Below are positions 60,820 through 64,000 of a DNA stretch of 64,000 bases, piece after piece. How positions within the stretch are numbered: position 1 is the stretch's first letter; every line of letters begins with the position of its first letter. The notes beneath the pieces are model-generated. The model saw nothing but the letters and a program-made list of their open reading frames with translations, did no database searches and had not been told where the DNA came from. The translations under genes were made by a program, and so were the position numbers. The stretch is from contig NZ_FTLX01000006.1 in the NCBI RefSeq assembly GCF_900156125.1, forward strand, positions 124,001-188,000, given 5' to 3'. This stretch comes from Domibacillus enclensis. GTDB taxonomy: Bacteria > Bacillota > Bacilli > Bacillales > Domibacillaceae.

Positions 60820-62265
60820 TTGAGTCAGCAAGCAGCAAACAAAGACGGCTTCCGCGTGAAGGTTCAGCGTTTCGGCAGTCATCTGAGCGGCATGATCATG
60901 CCGAATATCGGCGCATTTATTGCATGGGGACTGATTACTGCACTATTTATCCCGACAGGATGGATTCCGAATGAAGATTTAGCAGCACTTGTCGGTCCGA
61001 TGATTACATTTTTATTGCCAATCTTAATCGGCTTCACCGGCGGCCGCATCGTTTACGACATCCGTGGGGGTGTTGTTGGGGCGACGGCGACAATGGGGGT
61101 CATCGTCGGAGCGGACATTCCAATGTTCCTCGGTGCGATGATTATGGGTCCTCTCGGGGGCTATGCCATTAAAAAGTTTGACCAGCTAGTCGATGGGAAA
61201 ATTAAATCCGGCTTTGAAATGCTTGTCAACAACTTCTCAGCAGGGATCATCGGTGGTATTTTAACGCTTGTGGCCTACAAAGCAATCGGCCCGGTCGTGT
61301 TAACATTGAACAAAACGCTGGCAGCAGGCGTACAGGCAATTGTCGATGCAAACCTTTTGCCACTGGCGAGTGTATTCATTGAACCAGCAAAAGTATTATT
61401 CTTGAACAACGCAATCAATCATGGTATTTTAAGCCCGATTGGGATTGAAGAAGCCGCGCAGGCGGGGAAATCGGTCCTATTCCTTCTTGAATCAAATCCT
61501 GGACCTGGTCTTGGCATCCTGCTTGCGTATATGTTTTTCGGCAAAGGAATGGCGAAGCAGTCCGCACCGGGCGCAGTGATCATCCACTTCCTTGGCGGGA
61601 TTCACGAAATTTACTTCCCGTACATCCTGATGAAGCCGTTTCTTTTGATCGCGGCTATTGCAGGTGGCGCGACGGGTGTCGCAACATTCCTTCTGTTTGA
61701 TGTCGGCTTGTCCGCAGCTCCGTCGCCAGGCAGTATTTTCGCTCTAATGATTATGGCGCCTCCAGGCAACCATCTGGGTGTTCTGGCCGGTGTTATCGCT
61801 GCCGCAGCTGTATCATTCGCAATCTCAGCGCTTATTTTGAAAACATCAAAAGCAACAGAAGAGGATGGGTTGGCCGCAGCTGCTGCGAAAACATCCGCAC
61901 TTAAAGGAAAAGAAAGCCATGCATCTTCTTTAGTGAAGCCGGAAGCAGCACCTGTTACAGAAACGGCTGCACCAGCAGGCTCGCTGTCTGATGCAAACAA
62001 AATTATTTTCGCCTGCGATGCAGGAATGGGCTCGAGCGCAATGGGTGCTTCCATTTTGAAAAACAAAGTGAAAAAAGCCGGCCTGGACGTCCACGTATCC
62101 AATACGGCGATCAACAACCTGCCGGCAGATGCTGATGTGGTCGTGACACATAAAGATTTAACAGACCGCGCCAAAGCAAAATTGCCGAATGCGCATCACA
62201 TTTCCGTGGAGAACTTCCTGAACAGCCCTAAATACGATGAACTGATGGAACAATTGAAGAAATAA
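60820..62265 (+). CDS. mtlA: PTS mannitol-specific EIICB component
   Basis: A membrane PTS transporter of 481 residues. The EIIC part has GSHLSGMIMPNIGAFIAWGL near the start, GGRIVYDIRGGVVGATATMG and the substrate-site GGIHEIYFPYILMKP. After a flexible Ala-rich linker the EIIB part holds the phosphocysteine Cys399 in IIFACDAGMGSS. No EIIA (mtlF) or mannitol 1-phosphate dehydrogenase (mtlD) gene follows, so partners must lie elsewhere. The TTG start at 60820 has AAAGGAAAGGGG upstream. Confidence 0.93.
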   Translation: MSQQAANKDGFRVKVQRFGSHLSGMIMPNIGAFIAWGLITALFIPTGWIPNEDLAALVGPMITFLLPILIGFTGGRIVYDIRGGVVGATATMGVIVGADIPMFLGAMIMGPLGGYAIKKFDQLVDGKIKSGFEMLVNNFSAGIIGGILTLVAYKAIGPVVLTLNKTLAAGVQAIVDANLLPLASVFIEPAKVLFLNNAINHGILSPIGIEEAAQAGKSVLFLLESNPGPGLGILLAYMFFGKGMAKQSAPGAVIIHFLGGIHEIYFPYILMKPFLLIAAIAGGATGVATFLLFDVGLSAAPSPGSIFALMIMAPPGNHLGVLAGVIAAAAVSFAISALILKTSKATEEDGLAAAAAKTSALKGKESHASSLVKPEAAPVTETAAPAGSLSDANKIIFACDAGMGSSAMGASILKNKVKKAGLDVHVSNTAINNLPADADVVVTHKDLTDRAKAKLPNAHHISVENFLNSPKYDELMEQLKK

Positions 62266-62267
62266 AA

Positions 62268-62297
62268 AAGAAGCAGCCGACGCAGGCTGCTTTTTGT
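62268..62297 (+). terminator. Terminator after mtlA
   Basis: AAGCAGCC (62271-62278) and GGCTGCTT (62285-62292) form a perfect stem followed by TTT. Confidence 0.85.
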
Positions 62298-62410
62298 TGT
62301 GCGGAGGGGTAGAACCTCTGTAAAGATGACACCCTCATTGTAAAAGAATCGAAAGAATGTTGCTACAAAATGGACAGATTATCTAACAAACAAAAGCAGA
62401 AGGTTTAAAA

Positions 62411-62438
62411 TTGACCCTAAAAAGGTAATGGTTATAAA
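62411..62438 (+). promoter_or_regulatory. Promoter of the chemoreceptor gene
   Basis: TTGACC (62411-62416), a 16-nt spacer and TATAAA (62433-62438) form a sigma-A type promoter in the 216-base gap after mtlA. No clear sigma-D motility promoter was found. Confidence 0.5.
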
Positions 62439-62481
62439 GTAATAATTAGTAGTATAAAGAAACGTTTACAGGAGGCAATGG

Positions 62482-63393
62482 GTGATCCAATACGAGCAGG
62501 AACAAATTACAGATCAATTGATCGTCAAAGCACTTAGAGAAAATGTCGCCGTTGTCCGGTTTGATATGAACCGTCAAGTATCTTTTGTGAATGATCTGTT
62601 CGCCAAAACGATGGGCTATCGGAAAGAAGAGCTGTACGGCAGGCAGCATAGGGACTTTTGTTTCCCTGATTTTGTGAACAGCAGAGAATATGAAACGTTT
62701 TGGAGACGCTTGTTTTCCGGAATGAGCTTTCAAGATAAGATTGAGCGCAAGGATGCGAACGGCCGGGCCGTCTGGCTGGAGGCAACGTATATGCCAATTA
62801 TGGACGAAAGCGGCCGCAGAGTTGTCAGTGTGGCGAAAATCGCGACGGATATTACGGATCGGCAAACGACTGTCACGAATGTGACGAATAGCCTGCAGTC
62901 GATGGCGGAAGTGCTTAGTGACAAAGCGACTGCCGGCATTGAACGAAGCCAGACGTTCATGGAAACAATTGACCGGATGGCCGGCGTGTACACGGAGAAT
63001 ACGAATGTGCTGCATCAGCTGCAAAAACAAGCTGATGATATTAAAGACATTGTTCAAACGATTCGTGAAATCGCGGCCCAGACAAACCTGCTTGCACTGA
63101 ATGCGGCGATTGAAGCGGCACGGGCAGGCGAGCACGGACGCGGCTTTGACGTCGTCGCAAAGGAAGTCAGAAAGCTTTCCAGCCGTGTTGAGCAGTCGAT
63201 CGTAGAAGTACGGAACAACATAGAAGGCATCACAAAAGAAGTCGACAAAGTCACAGCCGGCAATCATCTTTTGCATAAAGACATCCTGGAGAGCCAAAAG
63301 CAGGTGGAGCAAACGGCAGACGATTTCGCGGGCTTATCCGCTTCCTCGCAGGAGCTTGACGCACAGGCGCGAAGCTTTCAAAACATTATTTAA
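62482..63393 (+). CDS. Soluble PAS-domain methyl-accepting chemotaxis protein
   Basis: A 303-residue cytoplasmic chemoreceptor with no membrane segment. A PAS domain fills residues ~20-130 ([33 protein letters not shown]). The signalling part follows, with the MCP hairpin tip [27 protein letters not shown] and [11 protein letters not shown], the CheA/CheW contact. The signalling domain is short for an MCP. PAS could sense oxygen, redox or a small ligand. GTG 62482 lies after CAGGAGGCAATGG; the nearby ATG 62478 is out of frame. Confidence 0.88.
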   Translation: MIQYEQEQITDQLIVKALRENVAVVRFDMNRQVSFVNDLFAKTMGYRKEELYGRQHRDFCFPDFVNSREYETFWRRLFSGMSFQDKIERKDANGRAVWLEATYMPIMDESGRRVVSVAKIATDITDRQTTVTNVTNSLQSMAEVLSDKATAGIERSQTFMETIDRMAGVYTENTNVLHQLQKQADDIKDIVQTIREIAAQTNLLALNAAIEAARAGEHGRGFDVVAKEVRKLSSRVEQSIVEVRNNIEGITKEVDKVTAGNHLLHKDILESQKQVEQTADDFAGLSASSQELDAQARSFQNII

Positions 63394-63400
63394 CAAAGCA

Positions 63401-63446
63401 AAAGGGCTTGTATTCATTCACAAAATGAACCAAAGCCTTTTTTATT
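63401..63446 (+). terminator. Terminator after the chemoreceptor gene
   Basis: A long imperfect stem from AAAAGGGCTTG, with inner TTCATT / AATGAA, closes at CAAAGCCTTTTTT. The T-run follows directly. Confidence 0.65.
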
Positions 63447-63566
63447 TGCTTAAAATAGGAATGCCCGGTGACCACAAGCAGAAAGGAACAGCTGAAACAG
63501 ACATTGTGCTCTTCTTTCTTGCTATACTGATGGCAGAGAAGAAAGAAATGGAAAGAAGGGAATAGG

Positions 63567-64000
63567 ATGACAGAGCAATCCAACGTGCGGCTCGTTTTAG
63601 CGGGGCTGCTTTTGGCTATTTTAATGGCTGCGATGGACAATACAATCGTCGCAACAGCGCTGGGCTCGATTTTGGCGGATTTAGGAGGGGTCGAAAGCTA
63701 TGTCTGGATCACCTCTGCTTATGCCGTAGCAGTGCTCGCAGGCATGCCGATTTTCGGGAAGCTGTCCGATATGTACGGAAGAAAACGTTTTTTTGTTTTT
63801 GGTCTTGCCATCTTTTTAATTGGCTCCGCTCTTTGCGGAATTGCCCAGTCGGTTCCGCAGCTGGCGGTGTACCGGGCGATACAAGGAATAGGCGGGGGCG
63901 CACTGCTGCCAATCGCCTTTACCATTGTTTTCGATGTATTTCCTGCTGAAAAACGCGGAAAAATGACAGGCATGCTTGGTGCGGTTTTCGGCGCATCAAG
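63567..64000 (+). CDS. MFS drug exporter, DHA2 (14-helix) type, N-terminal part (partial at window end)
   Basis: The frame starts at ATG 63567 after GAAGGGAATAGG and is still open at the end of the window (144 codons seen). The first helices carry MAAMDNTIVATALGSI, the DHA2 motif near the start of EmrB/QacA-type exporters. GKLSDMYGRKRFFVFG is motif A of the major facilitator family, and RAIQGIGGGALLPIAF is the motif B region. It probably exports drugs or other toxic compounds; specificity cannot be told. Confidence 0.85.
   Translation, partial: MTEQSNVRLVLAGLLLAILMAAMDNTIVATALGSILADLGGVESYVWITSAYAVAVLAGMPIFGKLSDMYGRKRFFVFGLAIFLIGSALCGIAQSVPQLAVYRAIQGIGGGALLPIAFTIVFDVFPAEKRGKMTGMLGAVFGAS

Overview
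The window is a chromosomal segment of a Bacillaceae (Bacillus-like) bacterium. The evidence is strong AGGAGG-type ribosome binding sites with frequent TTG/GTG starts, sigma-A promoters, CcpA (cre) and TnrA/GlnR-type sites, and gene sets matching the B. subtilis yes/yte/lpl, uxa, mur and Bacillus ureABCEFGDH systems. The species cannot be fixed from this sequence. Nearly all genes read on the + strand. No rRNA, tRNA, CRISPR array, intact prophage or intact insertion sequence was seen.

Layout. 1-0.4 kb: end of an MFS transporter. 0.5-28.4 kb: a large pectin / rhamnogalacturonan locus. It holds a PL11 lyase and a PL22 oligogalacturonate lyase, both without signal peptides, and two complete sugar ABC importers (YtcQ-YteP-YtcP type and YesO-YesP-YesQ type) without an ATPase. 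It also holds a YesS-type AraC regulator and a YesL-YesM-YesN sensor set, a polysaccharide deacetylase, KdgR, kduI-kduD-kdgK-kdgA, a fused acetylesterase-GH42 protein, a GH4 alpha-galacturonidase and a GH105 hydrolase. 28.5-37.9 kb: a GntR-controlled cluster with a two-subunit transketolase, an SDR, an SR1P peptide gene, a TRAP transporter, a divergent phosphofructokinase and an RpiB isomerase, ending at tpx and a relic of a second TRAP permease. 38.0-43.5 kb: LacI-type regulator and uxaC-uxaB-uxaA. 43.6-48.5 kb: a DUF3231 gene and the MurNAc recycling genes murR-murQ-murP-mupG. 48.6-49.3 kb: a lone ptsH and a HesB-like gene. 49.3-50.1 kb: a gene-free stretch with two inverted 130-bp palindromes. 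50.2-60.6 kb: urtABCDE, ureABCEFGD and ureH. 60.8-64 kb: mtlA, a soluble PAS chemoreceptor and the start of a DHA2-type MFS exporter.

How it works together (inference from families). Oligosaccharides cut outside the cell by enzymes not encoded here are imported by the two ABC systems and broken down inside. Unsaturated uronates go through KduI and KduD to 2-keto-3-deoxygluconate (KDG). Saturated galacturonate, released by the GH4 enzyme, goes through UxaC, UxaB and UxaA to KDG. KdgK and KdgA then give pyruvate and glyceraldehyde 3-phosphate. Urea uptake and urease are probably nitrogen-controlled: each operon has a 16-of-17 match to the TnrA/GlnR box.

Most unusual. (1) Four intergenic elements in the pectin locus share one geometry: a short core word repeated about every 20-21 bp in direct orientation, then mirrored as its reverse complement. 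Two share one core family; the other two have unrelated cores. (2) The transketolase/TRAP/RpiB cluster has no obvious known pathway. Its phosphofructokinase has changed substrate-site residues, and an SR1P peptide gene lies under the same operator word. (3) A copy of the uxa operator core sits inside the uxaA coding sequence.
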